This document shows, piece after piece, positions 1 through 12,010 of a stretch of DNA of 64,000 bases (its first letter is position 1; each line of letters opens with the position of its first letter). Origin of the DNA: Lutjanus erythropterus. Its lineage: Eukaryota; Chordata; Actinopteri; Lutjaniformes; Lutjanidae. The position numbers and the translations under genes were made by a program. The notes below the pieces were generated by a model, which saw only the letters and a program-made list of their open reading frames with translations, was not told where the DNA came from and ran no database searches. The stretch covers positions 23,142,695-23,206,694 of the forward strand of contig CM034606.1 of NCBI GenBank assembly GCA_020091685.1, written 5' to 3'.

Positions 1-53
1 GTATGTAAGCATATGGAAAATTGCACTAAAATGCACAGACAGGGATTGTCTTT

Positions 54-70
54 AAAAAAAAAAAAAAAAA
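54..70 (+). repeat. poly-A run (17 A)
   Basis: An uninterrupted run of 17 A. No polyadenylation signal or target duplication was seen beside it, so it may be a retroposon tail or simple sequence. The rest of bases 1-188 holds nothing I recognise. Confidence 0.8.
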
Positions 71-188
71 CACCAGCCCAGAACACTGAACTCAGGGCCA
101 AAATAAGATGAAGTCAGGGACACTGGTGGGACAGGACAAAAAGCATAATGTCATATGTCATAACTGCTGTCTCTTATTTATTTTTGTA

Positions 189-882
189 TTAAAGCTGCAG
201 TAGGCAGTTTGAACATACACAATGCAAAACCTTCCCGCTCTCTCTCTGCTCTCACTCTATTAAGCCCCTCCCATCAAAGTTTGAATGGCAGCAGAGGGAG
301 TCGGTTGCCCTGCAGAACCTCATGTCTGTGGCCTGTTCTCTTTTGCGCAAGCCTCGCCAGGACCTCGGTTCCTCTTGCAGTGCAAGTGTTTTCTTAAAGA
401 CGCCCATCCAGCACGCCAAGCTTCAGAGGCGACTGCGATGCAATCCAACAGCGGGATGGGATGATGGTCCAGATATCCTTTTCGACCACCTCAGCAACAT
501 TCTGCTTCGGCAGTGAGCGGCAGAGAAACAGCATAGGACCTGATTTCTCTGGGAGGGGGATGCTGTATTATTGGACTGTCACACTGACTTCTAATAAGAT
601 GGTAAAGGAGACTGGACATGCTCAGCTCTGTGCCAGGAAAGACTACATGACTATTATACCACACACGTGAGCACACACACACACACACACACACACACCC
701 CACTGCATGTGCATCGGCATTTGTTAAATGGCCAATATGTCCTCTCTCTGCAATGACCTGTGATTGGTCACAGTCTCCTGTCACAAGCTTCTAATGTCTG
801 AAAACTGAGCTGAACAGAGGAGCAGAAGTCTAGTTTTCTCTCAAAACACTTCAATTGCAATATGGTAAAAGGTTATCATGGA
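189..882. repeat. TTAA-type fish interspersed repeat, decayed
   Basis: The left end reads TTAA followed by AGCTGCAGTAGGCAG, which I recognise as the terminus of a common fish interspersed repeat. The right part (about 745-882) resembles the body of the same family in inverse orientation, including the stretch around a minus-strand TTTTGAGAGAAAACTAGACT. No clean right terminus is visible. The segment between is GC-richer and has frames that look exon-like but are better explained as repeat body. The family match is from memory and was not searched; the class (TTAA-targeting DNA transposon) is inferred. Confidence 0.4.
672..698 (+). repeat. (CA)n microsatellite
   Basis: About 13 CA units in an otherwise complex stretch. 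Likely length-polymorphic. Confidence 0.95.
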
Positions 883-3006
883 TAAATCTTTGAAGAACAT
901 TGTCGATTTGATAGAAAAACAAAACCACCGAGGCAGTTTTTGCCTAAAGACAAAAAGGTAAGGGACACTCACTCTGTACGTGTAACAAGCAGAACAAAAT
1001 ATGAGATTGTTTTGTTTGTGTAATATCCAAAATCGAACCCCTTCACTGATAAAAAGAATTATCATAAAGCAAAAATGATTAATTATAAAGCACAAAGCTG
1101 GTACATCATCCAAGGTTGGAGATGTTGTTCACAGTCTGCTATAGTGACAAGTGTTGAACAGATTTTCAGGTTTCACCTGCTCTGACTAACCATGGCACTT
1201 AGTCCATTAAAAACAGAGCCAGCTCACTGGGTGTGCCATGATTCACACCATGCTGGTACTTTCAAAATCCAAAATTAACAGCCTAAGCACAGAGGCATCA
1301 TAGTTTACTGGCCGTAGTGGCTTGAGTACATTTCAGTAACCTCATCAGACGGAGTTTTGGACAGATGTGTAGAAAGACATTCATCTTTAACTTCAGGAGT
1401 TAAAGTTTAAAGAGTGAGGTGAAAGGATCTTGACTGAGAGAAGACTGAGCCAAAGACTCCCGCTAACAAACAACCAAACATGCACACGTTCCTCACTATG
1501 AATTAAAGCCTAAAACAGGAGAAATGCAACTGAACGTGATAAATGAATTCGGGATGAGGAGAAAAACATATGACAGAAAAATAACAGCGATAAAAGTTGA
1601 ACACATAAAAGATAAGTTCAGTGATCAGCAGACAAGATAAATCCAGGCAAAACATACACAGTTCCTTACTGAGTGTGTACTGAAACGTTTCATCACTTCA
1701 AAGACAGAGCCAGCTTTTCAGAGAGATTTATCGTCAGAATTAAACTCCATTCGCCAAAACACAAAATCAGTAGACTTTGACAAAAATAAAACTATTAATG
1801 CTATTTCTCTGTGAAATTAGATATTTATATAGCACAGTAATCAAACATAAAAAAGCTTCAGCCAGATAATTTTTTTTCTATATTCTTCTATTGCTGCAAA
1901 AGAAACTTGACTTATTGGTTCATTGATTTTATTCTATTATTTCAGCTTCTTTTCTCACTTTGAAGCGTGAGTTCCAACCTTTAAAATAACTTGTTCTGAC
2001 ATGATTTACATTTATGACTTTTATGAGGTACTCTGAAAAGTAGGTATTGTGGAGCCAAACGGTGCAGACTTTTACAATAAAATTCATATCACAACACAAA
2101 AACTGATCTCCCTAATAATCCATGGGGCAGCCAGCACTATGTCTTCAGCCATGAGATTATTTATGATTTTAGCTAGCAGTCTTGACCCGGCATAATCCTA
2201 AGAGCATGGAGTTTTACCAAAGTGTGTACTTCTGGGTTTATGAGGAATTCAAGAACATCTTAAATGTTATTCTGGCTGCTGAACTCTGAGGAAAAAGAAA
2301 GATACAATAAGAGAAGGAGAAAGTGTGTATACAGCTTGTGTTTATGGGGGTGTCATGTGTTTGCATGCATACTTATGTGTATGCACATGTGTTGTATAAG
2401 AGAGACAGAGTAAAGCAGAGAACATGGCTGCTTGAAACCCCAGGAGCTCAGTCACAGAGACAGAGTAGTGATAGAGAAATCCACAGGCGTCACACTCCAC
2501 TACTTCCCATCTCGCTGCCTCACTCCACCTCAATGTCTTGGTCTGCGCTCTTGCCCTGATCTATTCCTTCCTATTTCAGGCTTTTTCTATCATTTCTATA
2601 GTTGATTCATACAGACTCTGAATACTCATCTCACACAATCCATGTTTCTTACCCTGGTCAATATTCCCCCCAGTAAATAGCACTTTATCTAATCCCTCTC
2701 TGATTCTTCTAACCCTCCATATTACCACGTCTCACTGCCCATCTCACCTCATTTCCTTCTTCCCCACTATCTCTAAATGCTTGTTAGCTTAAGCAAGACT
2801 CGGGAGTCCCTCTTGCCATCTCAATTAAGAGTCCATAGCTCATTCAATGAGCCCTTAATCCATACCGTGGAATAACATGAACACCTTTCCCCGCAAATAT
2901 GTTGCTCTTAATATGGGTTTAAACTCCGTCTCCATTGGACTGGGCCACAGCTATGCACTTAAGTGCAAAACAACTTCCTGACAAACTAGTGCAAAGAGTC
3001 TACATG
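883..3006. other. no gene seen; AT-rich unique sequence
   Basis: No convincing coding frame, RNA gene or recognisable repeat. Bases 2320-2400 are rich in TG/CA steps (GTGTGT, ATGTGT) without a clean repeat. Bases 2560-2760 are pyrimidine-rich on the plus strand. Confidence 0.5.
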
Positions 3007-3008
3007 TA

Positions 3009-3839
3009 CAACACCAATTCCAAAAAAGTTAGGATGTTGTGTAAAACGTAAATATATAAAGAATGCAACGATTTTCAAATTCTTTTTGACCTACACTCAA
3101 CTGAGTATAGTATAAAGACAAGATATTTGACGTTCAAATTCATAAACCTTTTTGTAAATATGCATTCATTCTGAATTTGATGCCTACAACACAATCCGAT
3201 AAATTTGGGACAGGGGCATGTTTATGACTTTGTTTGGGAACTGTGGACTTAAATTGTTGAAGTTTTGAAAGAAAAACTCCTTCCCAGTTTTCCTTGATAT
3301 ACAACTTAAAGTTCTCAACAGTCCAGGTTCTCAATTTGTCGTATTTTGTGCTTCATATTGTACTACACATTTCCACAGTCACATTCTAGGCTAGTACATG
3401 CACTCTTTTACAATGAAGCCACACTGTTGTAACATGTACAGAATGCATCTTGGCATTGACTTGCTGAAATAAGCAGGGATGTCCCTGAAAAAGATGTCTG
3501 GATGGCAGCAACCTGACTGTACCTTTCAGCAAGCTTCAGCAGCTTTCACCCAGTCATGATACTGTTACCTGCTACCAATTAACCAGTTTACCTGTGGATT
3601 GTTCCAAACAGGTGTTTTTTTGAGCATTGCACAACTTTTCCAGTCTTTTGTTGCCCCTGTCCCAACTGTTTTGGAACATGTTACACACATAGAGTGAGTG
3701 TATATTAAAAAAATAAATAAATAAGGTTTATGAGTTTAATATATTGTCTTTGTAATGTATTCAATTGAAGTTGAAATCACTGAATTTTGTTTTTATTAAC
3801 ATTTTACACAATATCTTAACATTTTTGGAATTGGGATTG
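3009..3839 (-). mobile_element. Tc1/mariner-like transposon, internally deleted
   Basis: The element is flanked by TA on both sides (3007-3008 and 3840-3841), the target duplication of the Tc1/mariner superfamily. Its ends are near-perfect inverted repeats: the left begins CAACACCAATTCCAAAAAAG and the reverse complement of the right begins CAATCCCAATTCCAAAAATG. Similarity continues inward for well over 40 bases. At 831 bp it is shorter than autonomous Tc1-like elements (roughly 1.2-1.7 kb); the missing part is in the middle. A decayed transposase 3' portion lies on the minus strand, so the transposon reads right to left. It cannot move on its own. Confidence 0.9.
3140..3510 (-). pseudogene. 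Tc1-like transposase C-terminal relic
   Basis: The minus strand of 3140-3334 encodes a C-terminal transposase stretch including RTWTVENFKLYIKENW and KLQQFKSTVPKQ, the usual tail of Tc1-type transposases. Further upstream on the same strand (about 3430-3510) the frame reads CLFQQVNAKMHSVHVTTVW. In the family this segment carries the second catalytic aspartate of the DDE/DDD triad (QQDNA). Here the codon at 3460-3458 is GTC, so the aspartate is replaced by valine. The frame breaks between these parts, and the N-terminal DNA-binding half is largely absent. It is an inactive remnant inside the 3009-3839 element. The family call is from motif recognition and is strong; the exact subfamily is not determined. 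Confidence 0.85.
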
Positions 3840-3841
3840 TA

Positions 3842-6033
3842 TCAGATCAGATCTCCTTTGGACATCTTTTTTTTTTGTTACTAATTTGGTTCTTACTGAA
3901 CCACATGACATGTAGTCCAAAACCAAAAACAGATAGGCAGTGGCTGGCTTTACCACATGGGGTAAACCAAAGGCAGCCCGCCAACATTCACTCATGTTGG
4001 CGTGCTTTCCTCTATAATGTACAGAGGCATCTGTTTTCCAATCCCCTCCTGCTCCCAAGGCTGTGCATCTCATTATATCCAGAGAAACGACCAACGCTGC
4101 TTTTTAGGCATTCAAAAAATGTAATTATGTGCACATATGGGCAGAGGCTTGAACCCCCCACCACTCCACACCCCCCAGTGTCGTGGCTTAGTGTGGGATT
4201 ATGACAAAGTGGGCCAATGTGATTCCATTCAGCATTCAAAGCCATATCAGCAGGGAAGACAACAGTGCTGTCTTGGGGAGAGCATGGATTTTTGCAGGCC
4301 AGTGGGAGGCAAAGGTCCAAAAGCATAGACAGTAATGTCTTCTTCTGCAGTGTTACCAGAAAAAATGTGTTTTTTTATCATGTGCACTGTAGCTATGTAT
4401 TCAGAGAGTGTGTGCAAGTGTAGAAAAGTTTAAGACTTGTCTTACCTGGTGCAGAGGAAACGCAGCATTAATTCAGAAATGAGAGTGAAAAAGAAGCAGA
4501 TGGGTGAAGGAGAGAAAAAGAGGGAGAGAAAAAAAAGACAGAGACACACAGTTAGTCATGCTCTCTACCAAATCCATTTCGCAGTGAGTTAAAAGCGTCA
4601 CTGGCAAAGTGACATCTATCAATGTCATTGTTCCCACGTCCATATTTGAACAGTCATTAATCATAGAGTCTGGACTGATGTGGGCCATAATGACACATGC
4701 TAGTCCCAGGCCTTGATTATAATTGGCATGGACACCTAGTTGGTACTCAAAAAAACCTTAGCGTAATCTCAAATTGCCAGGCAACGTTTGTGAAAACCCT
4801 CACTTAACCAGTCACCTCAGAGTCAGAACCTGATTCTCATTCATGTAGTCATTTCTGTTTTCAACTAAAATGACGTTAAATCCTCCAGTGATTGCTGCAC
4901 AAGTGTTGTACTGGCCACTTGACTTCCTGGTGCTGAAAGGTCAGATTAGTATTTCTAGATTATAATTTCCTATTTGCCATGCAAATGATCTATGCTGAAT
5001 ATTTCATATTTGTTCAGTGAAGGGCAAAGAAATGTAGACCTTGGCAAAATGGTGTCTGCCCACGATGAAATACTATTCAGCATAAATTTTACTTGGGCAG
5101 ACAGCGGAGACATCTTCCAAGAGATCTGAATTCTAACCACTCCAAAGTGTGCTTAAATACTTGGGGCATATTGTCTCAGGAAATTAACTTTATCGAATGA
5201 TAAGCCAGAAGATTTACATGGGTTTTCAATTGATTTTACAAAGCCTTGCAGTCCTACTTTCATGTGGCAGCCACAGAGCCTTCGCAGTTGAAGAGCCAGG
5301 TTTAGCACCATTTTGGTCTCCTGTCCACTTTCATACAATATTTAAACTTTGTGTGTGACACTTTTTTTTTGTTATGCATGCCATCAACCAAATGCACTAA
5401 ATTATTCCACAATGACTCCAAATACTCACAGTGCAGTGGAAAAGTAACAAAAGCTGTATTTGTCTCAGTGTCTCCCTTAAACCACCTACCCAGTGAAGTT
5501 AATCTTCATAGTGTTTTCTCCAGCCTTGTACACAACTCAAGGATTAAGAAGATTAAGAAAATGCCCATGACACATAAAGACTTAATTACAAACATTTTAA
5601 GCTGAATTGTGGAGCAATTTTGTACTTTTATGACTAGCATAACACTGACATTGAACAAGATTTGTGAATGATTTTGCAAGAAACACTAAAAACCCAGCTG
5701 ATAATTTTGTGATGATGTGTTGAATATTTCACCTTACAGCTAAGAACATATTTTAAAATGCAAGGCCACTCCTCTACTAAGTAAATACAGGAAAATTAAG
5801 TTTCTGTCCATGGAAATCAATGTTTGAAAAAATTAAAAGATTTAATCTGAACAATACAGCAGAAGTTGGTTTTTCGAAATTGTTTTCCAAGGGGAACTCT
5901 TATTACCTTGATTTACTGAACCTGCTTTAACAGGCCTGGTCTGGCAGCCTGAGCTTGAGCAATAAAACCAGAGGGGAGTTGGAAGATAAGTAGAAATACC
6001 CTCTAAGGTGAATGTGTTGATTTGGCTCTAGCA
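3842..6033. other. no gene seen
   Basis: No supportable gene. Bases 4481-4550 are almost pure purine on the plus strand (GA-rich with A runs). A good-looking minus-strand splice donor (CAG|GTAAG) lies at 4446/4445 just after a short ATG frame; see findings. The remainder is AT-rich and unremarkable. Confidence 0.5.
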
Positions 6034-6896
6034 CAGTCATTCCCAAAGGCTGGGTTGTGATCCACAGGTGGGTCACAGGAGATTTTATTTGGGTCACAAA
6101 TAAATATGGAAGACATTCTGCAGATTTAAAATTTATATCTGCAAGACACCTTTTCATAAAGTAGTCAAAAGTATGTTTATTGTTTTACTGATGAGAAGGT
6201 AAAAAGTCTGTAAATTCTTCCTTAATTCACTTACTTTGTCTCATTTATGAAGTTGGCTAAAATATCCTTCACTGTAAAAACAAAACATTCGAGAAAACTA
6301 AAAAGTTTATAGCCAACTTACTTAATGAATTTTAGTGTCTTATGTTTTGTCTTAAGTTTAACCAACTAAATGTTGGTATACATTTTTTGGAGTGAACACA
6401 TTGAAGTGAAAGTGAATAATGCTTAGTAATTTTCATTTTCATTTAAAACCATTTAAGCTCACTGTGTACAATTTCTGAAATACATTTTTTAAGTTTCTAA
6501 ATATTTCAAATATTTGAGTATATCTAAAGAAGAAAAGGAAAGTATCTCAACTAAAGATTATAGGTCTGCAAAACTTTTTTTTAGTTTAATTCAAAAAGAT
6601 TAGACCAAAAATTCATTACAACAAGTTGACTTGAAAGTTTGAGTTGTCTCAACATTTTTGAAAAGTTTGTTTTCCTGACAGGAGGAAATAAATACGTTGA
6701 GATGACCTGTTAACTCAGCCTGAACGCATTTATTTCACATTAATAAAACATTTAACATAAAAATGGTCAGGAAAGTTAATTTATGCACAAATTAACTCTT
6801 CCCAAGATTTATTGATGAGGCCTGTTGTGATTTAGGTCACGATGATTTGTCATTTTTAAAAAGTGGGTCCCCAGGAGAAAAGTTTTGGAAACCCTG
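6034..6896. mobile_element. hAT-like non-autonomous element
   Basis: The left end begins CAGTCATTCCCAAAGG and the reverse complement of the right end begins CAGGGTTTCCAAAACTT. Both carry the CAG start and TTCCAAA core typical of many hAT families. The 8-bp flanks are CTCTAGCA (6026-6033) and CTTTAGTA (6897-6904), matching at 6 of 8 with two transitions. That is what an aged hAT 8-bp target duplication should look like. There is no transposase frame. The interior contains a separate MITE (6270-6685), so the original element was about half this length. Confidence 0.75.
6270..6685 (+). mobile_element. MITE-like repeat nested in the hAT element (copy A)
   Basis: Begins CACTGTAAAAA and is AT-rich with many AAGTTTGAGTT-like segments. 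Bases 6390-6422 (GAGTGAACACATTGAAGTG then AAAGTGAATAATG) match the reverse complement of 51148-51180 closely. This is therefore the same family as 50875-51354, in opposite orientation. The right boundary is approximate. CACTG termini occur in CACTA/Chapaev-type DNA transposons, but I could not confirm a target duplication, so the superfamily is open. Confidence 0.65.
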
Positions 6897-7614
6897 CTTT
6901 AGTACACTGAACCCCAGGGCCAAATGTTTGAACATAAATGCACAGTTCAAAACTGTACTGCACCCTTTATGCATGATCATCCCTCCAATGAATATGCACA
7001 CATGTCAAAGGGGCACTACACTGATTACTTTCTAAATATGGCAAGTAAATGGCATTTACTTTCTGATGCACCTATTTAATAAATGACAGGTAGGACTGTG
7101 TCTTCAGGAACTGAACACATCTCGAATGAGGCACAAGTCATAATAAATCTGTCAGTTTAAGCAGGTACTGTATGAGCCCTGTTTGATGCCTCTTGCTTGC
7201 ATGTATTTTGTTTCAAAACTTGTTCGCACTGTATAAGGAATACCTGAACACAGCTGAAAGCTGCATAGGGCTGCAAAGTGAGATAGTGATTCTCAGTTGG
7301 ATCAGTGGTACCCACAGCCCTTGTTAGTAACAAGCTAATGGACTAAGAAAAATATCAATCATGCATCGAATATCAATACTTAAGAGAATCTGTTTTTTTC
7401 TCCCAGCCCTATAGTAAATATAAAAAATATTGCTTAATGCACCTTTAAGCTATTGACTCCCGTTGGAGCTACAGTGTAAATGGGTGTACTGTATGTTTGT
7501 TTGGTGCAAAATTTGTTGGCTGGTTTTATTGTAGACACTGTTGGAAAGCCAAATGTCCCTCTGTGGACAATACAAGCAGTCTTGAAGTGAATTCTTTTCC
7601 CTCTGTCTCTTCCT
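6897..7614. other. no gene seen
   Basis: AT-rich. GCACCTTTAAGC near 7438-7449 is the reverse complement of the TTAA-AGGTGC terminus seen elsewhere in the window and may mark a further decayed repeat end. Nothing else recognised. Confidence 0.45.
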
Positions 7615-7890
7615 CCCTTCTTCCCTCAGAGTGGTGATAAGACGCTCTGCTCTATTTGGACCAGACTATTCTGTTTGCTCTTATCAGCACGTCTGATCAC
7701 CGCTTTTAAAATGGGTGGCCTGAGAGTAAATGCTCCTTGCTCCGCTCCCTCCACACTTGCCCTGTCATTGCAGTGTTCAATTAGGCCCTGTGGGCCCCTG
7801 ATCTGACCCCTTTTAGCCTTCCCTTCAGCCCCTTCTAAACACCTTGACTGTGACCTTCCTTATTGGCTGTCTAGCCTGAGGCACTGGAGC
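7615..7890. promoter_or_regulatory. candidate conserved non-coding block
   Basis: GC-richer, low-repeat block with no open frame. It contains a 12-base inverted repeat with one mismatch (7633-7644 GGTGATAAGACG; 7690-7701 CGTCTGATCACC). GATA-type motifs occur as GATAAG at 7636-7641 and CTTATC just before 7690. Regulatory function is inferred from composition alone; cross-species conservation would decide it. Confidence 0.25.
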
Positions 7891-9122
7891 AACACACACA
7901 CAGGTGCACACACTTCTAAACGCATACCTGATTAATCACAATTAGTGCGCAATTATGTCCTAATAACGTGTGAGCATCTGTGTTTGTGCGTGGGTGTGGG
8001 TGTCTGCATTGAGCTTGTTGAGTGTTGTTCCTAGTGTCTGTCAGCATTTCAGTCTGTTTGTGTTCTGCGACGGCTCCAACCTCAGAAACTCTCTCTGCAA
8101 CCTCTCCCAGTGTGATCATCACTGCAAAAACCTAAAAATCTCTGCACTGGTTTAAACAGAGTACAGTCACTTCTAAAGACTTTCAAAAAGCTCTGCAGAG
8201 TAAAGCAAACTTACCACAAAATATAAGATAACAGGCACAATCTTTGGTTAAGGTTTGAATTTGAGCTACAGGCAAATATAGATTTACATTACCCTGTGAC
8301 ATGACAACATTCAGAATGCTACATAATGGCAAGCGGCGTTAACAAGGTCTCAGAATGTTAGAGAACCTTGTGAAACATGTTTATTAGAAACGCTCACAGT
8401 GACTGAATACCAGGGACACAGTCATTATTGGGATTTTGTATGGAGAGAGAATATAGAGAGGATTTTGGATAAAGAAAGTGATGGCAGTCAGAATCAGTCA
8501 ATGCAGTGTGCTCATTTAAATGGATAGCATGGGGCCATGGGGGAGTGAAACATCACCCAAGGACAGCTATTATTAGATGTTTATAATTGTGAGCCGCTTG
8601 TTCATCTGCAGTGCCTCCTTCATCATAATCAAAGTGACACAAACACAACACACATCAACACAGGGAACAAAACGTACACCAAAGCTTTTGTCACCTACAC
8701 TAACAATGCTACTTTTTAATATTGTCTGCATTGAATACAACTACACTGAAAAAAGTGGGCCTTTATATGTGTGATAGTGCCAGAGACAAAAAAAAAACAC
8801 TGAGAAAAACAAAGTGCGAAAACAAAAAGCTCATCCCTTGCTTTTCAAGCCACAAAATGATGGGCATGTATAATATTTCAGTGTGGCAACATGGAACAAA
8901 TGAAGTGGAAATGGAAAGGATGCTGACGAGCCAGAGTTGGTGAGGATACCAGCAGGGTGATGTGGTAAAATTCTTTATCAAGCTGATATGATTTGCAAAG
9001 GGACAGTCTTTGTTGCATGGAGACATTTCTTGAATGGTTGCAGCAAAGGTTAAATAATGGCAAACTGAACCCAAATACTCAGTTATTGATATTTAATCAG
9101 TTACTTGTTATGTCATGTAAAA
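7891..9122. other. no gene seen; short CA/TG-rich stretch
   Basis: Bases 7892-7912 hold interrupted CA repeats, and 7970-8010 is TG-rich (GTGTGGGTGTC). The rest is unremarkable AT-rich sequence. Confidence 0.45.
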
Positions 9123-9960
9123 TTAAAGCTGCAAGCAGGGATAAACATGCCCTCATAGCTTTGCACATCAGGGTGCGCAGAAGCTGAAGCCTTGTTACAA
9201 AGCGCTGACCGGTTGATATGGCTCAAAATTTTCAAATGTTTTGAACACTTTAATGTCACTGCCTATCTCCACTATGTGACACTAGAGAACACCCACTAAT
9301 TAGCACTCGAGCACTTATTACTTTACCCCCAAAGGAATCACATTTTTGAGAGTCTAAACCTGCTTTAAAAGTTATGAATCACCTAGAGATTCAATTAAAT
9401 ACTTGTATATGTCAGCATATACTAACCCCAACCACTCGGTGGAATCATCCTTCCATCTTGATGGAGGCAGACACTCACAAACTCATATTTCTTGAATTTT
9501 TTCTATGTAATGATGGCAAGTGTTGATCGGCAAAGAAATAGCATGACTGTCACCTGAGGACGGAGGCTCCTAATTGCTCAAAAAGGATGCAGTTTTCTGA
9601 TTTTATGCAAAACTGCCAAAGACCTCAGAATTTGTAATTACTGCCAGTCAAGTTAGAGTAATTGGTTTCACCCAAAAAGGGGCAGAGGCATGACTCAGGA
9701 GCAAAGTACCCAGATGGGTCTCTCCCATCTATGATACATGTGTGTACAGACTTTTGTGAATCTAGGTGAAACAGGGCTGATCTTTAGAGGCTGTGGTCAA
9801 GCCCATACTGGGCTCAAATAAATTTTCACCACTTCTGATTTTTGTGCTCAGTTTTGTGAGTTTGAGCATGTTTAGCCCCAGCACACTATAATCCGTTTCA
9901 TGAAATATTAATAATTCCTTCAGTTTCAATATGTTTCACCGCACCTATCCTAAATAAACT
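9123..9960 (+). repeat. TTAA-type fish interspersed repeat (AAAGCTGCAAGCAG family)
   Basis: Starts at TTAA (9123-9126) followed by AGCTGCAAGCAGGG, a start I recognise from a very abundant fish repeat. Internal stretches also fit that family: CTCCTAATTGCTCAAAA near 9570, GGTTTCACCCAAAAAGGGG near 9665, and CATACTGGGCTCAAATAAA near 9805. It is non-coding and decayed. The right end is not sharply defined. Recognition is from memory and unsearched. Confidence 0.6.
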
Positions 9961-11829
9961 TTGAGTACGTGGTTAAAGGCGGTCTAGGTAAATGTTTTGT
10001 TTCAGGCAGGTCTATTCTCAATTCCTCTTTATGGCGTCCCTCTGCTCTGATGTTGCAAAAAATCAGAAATAATCCCAGCATTACAAATTGTTGTTAGCAT
10101 ACTTCATGGAGTTCATTTACAGACAGGTAATTTACATGTAAATGTTTGGCCGGTTATCTTTGCCCATAATTTAATTGGTTTAATTATGCGTCCTTCGGTC
10201 CCATCAGCGAGATTCATACACCACACATCCTGTAGCAGACTTGGCATTCAGGGAGAAAAAAGCATCCAGTCAAGACATTCAAAAGTCAAATCCAATCACA
10301 ATGCCCCACAGCAGTACTTCACACCACTAGCTGCCAGATAAACCTTGCAGTGAAAAGCTATTTTAACTGCAAAGTTGGGACACTGCCTGGGTACAAATAT
10401 CTCCAACAGGTCTAGAAGCAATATCAGTGTGCTCAAATAAAGTAGAATAAGCAGGAAATAAATTCTGTATAAATAAAGGCAAATACAGAAGTTGACCTGT
10501 CACAGTAAAGGGCAGCTCATCCAAATTGTGCTTCAGAGTGGGAAATGCCACCTCCTGATATTCACAACACAATAATTCACTTTATATCTAATTTCTTTCT
10601 ATATCTCAGTCTAGACTTCCTACTGTCTGAGAAAATGTGCCTAGACTTGTTGCATCCAGCCACTGATTTTATGTGAGTGCAGAGAGAAAAAACAACAGTA
10701 ATACCGATAATGAAAAGAGAGTGGAGGCAAAACTAAATATCAAATGTATAGATATAAATAGATAAATGTATTCTAAACAGATACAAGTGCCATCAGAACC
10801 AGACACATCTGCCTTCCTGCGTGCAATCATCTGGCTGTTAAGTGTAATCATCTGAAAAAGCATTCAGATGATTGCAACCAGGAAGTCCTTGAAGGAAAAT
10901 TGCAACACGACTATTTTTATTTCATAACCTTATCACAGGGGCTCTTGTCTCAAGAAATGACAGCATGTTAAACCTGGCTGATAGTAGCCATATATCAAAG
11001 CAGTTTTGACTACTATGGCAGTCACGTATATATCCTTAATCCTTTAACTCTTTGCACTGTAGCCTACAGTCAATAAAAAGTTGACATGTACTAAGCAGTC
11101 TTTCTTATTGCCACCTTGCAAAGGAGAATGTCTTATAATCCCTAGGAGTCTAACATCAACATAAAAAATATGAGTACATATAATAGGGATCCTCCTAAAG
11201 ACTAATTTTCCTGTCCATTAAACGGAAATTTAAATTTGCTCTCCCTGCAGGTTGCTGCCCCCATGCCTGTGATTAATAAGGTTATACACTGCTCCAGTCG
11301 AGTGTTTACATGCCAGTTTATTCTGACACAGCCAACATATGACCTCATTTTGATTTTCTAGATCAAAATACTACCAAAATGACCTGAGTTTACAAGATGT
11401 CATCTTTGTCCCACTTTCCCCTGGCTGGTTTACATTTGGATTGTAGCAGGGGGAGGGGGCAGCCCCAGGTACTGACCTCACACGGCCCTAGCATATACAC
11501 ACAATGGTTCAATGTGTGTGCCATTTGTTTTTTTCATGAATAGATCTACTGTCCACATGACTCACAGCCATCCATGTAGACTAGCTTGACTTCTTAAATG
11601 TCACATAAAATAAGGACAAAAAAACATTTTCACACTGCAGACTTATGTTTTGCATCCTCTTGCAGGTATGTATACAGGTTTCACAGGGGGGAATTATTTT
11701 GGAGGTACATCTGCACATGGGGAGGCGAGTCCTGGCATTAAAATGACGTACTGCCCACAGGTACCTGCTGCTAGCTTGTTTACATTTGTACCATTGGCTA
11801 CCAGGTTAGGAGTAGGGTAATTTGCTATT
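9961..11829. other. no gene seen; one conserved-looking patch
   Basis: Bases 10130-10340 form a low-repeat patch with homeodomain-like sites (TTTAATTGGTTTAATTATGC near 10170) that resembles vertebrate conserved non-coding DNA. The remainder shows no gene or identifiable repeat. Confidence 0.4.
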
Positions 11830-12010
11830 TTCAATAATGATGGACTGATTTATTGGTTGGCTGATTTTCCTTGCATTTTGAAATGATCGGCATTGACCAC
11901 TAAACAAAAAATAACTGCTGATACTATAGTTGGGTGAAATGTTAAAATTTTCCAACCGATCATCGTCAGCCCATCCATCGGCAATTGGTGATATCTAAGA
12001 AGTTAGTCTT
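11830..12010. repeat. fragment of a 'GGCCGATAT'-type fish repeat
   Basis: The series GGACTGATTTATTGG, TTGGCTGATTTTC, GATCGGCATTGACC and CCAACCGATCATCG resembles a decayed fish repeat built on GGCCGATAT-like motifs. A related copy may lie at 37655-38138. From memory; boundaries approximate. Confidence 0.35.

Noticed and set aside
381..512. Exon-like segment after CCTCTTGCAG, open to a GTGAGC donor, reading LQRRLRCNPTAGWDDGPDIL.
   Set aside because: It lies inside the 189-882 repeat, the frame stops immediately at the donor, and no protein family is recognised.
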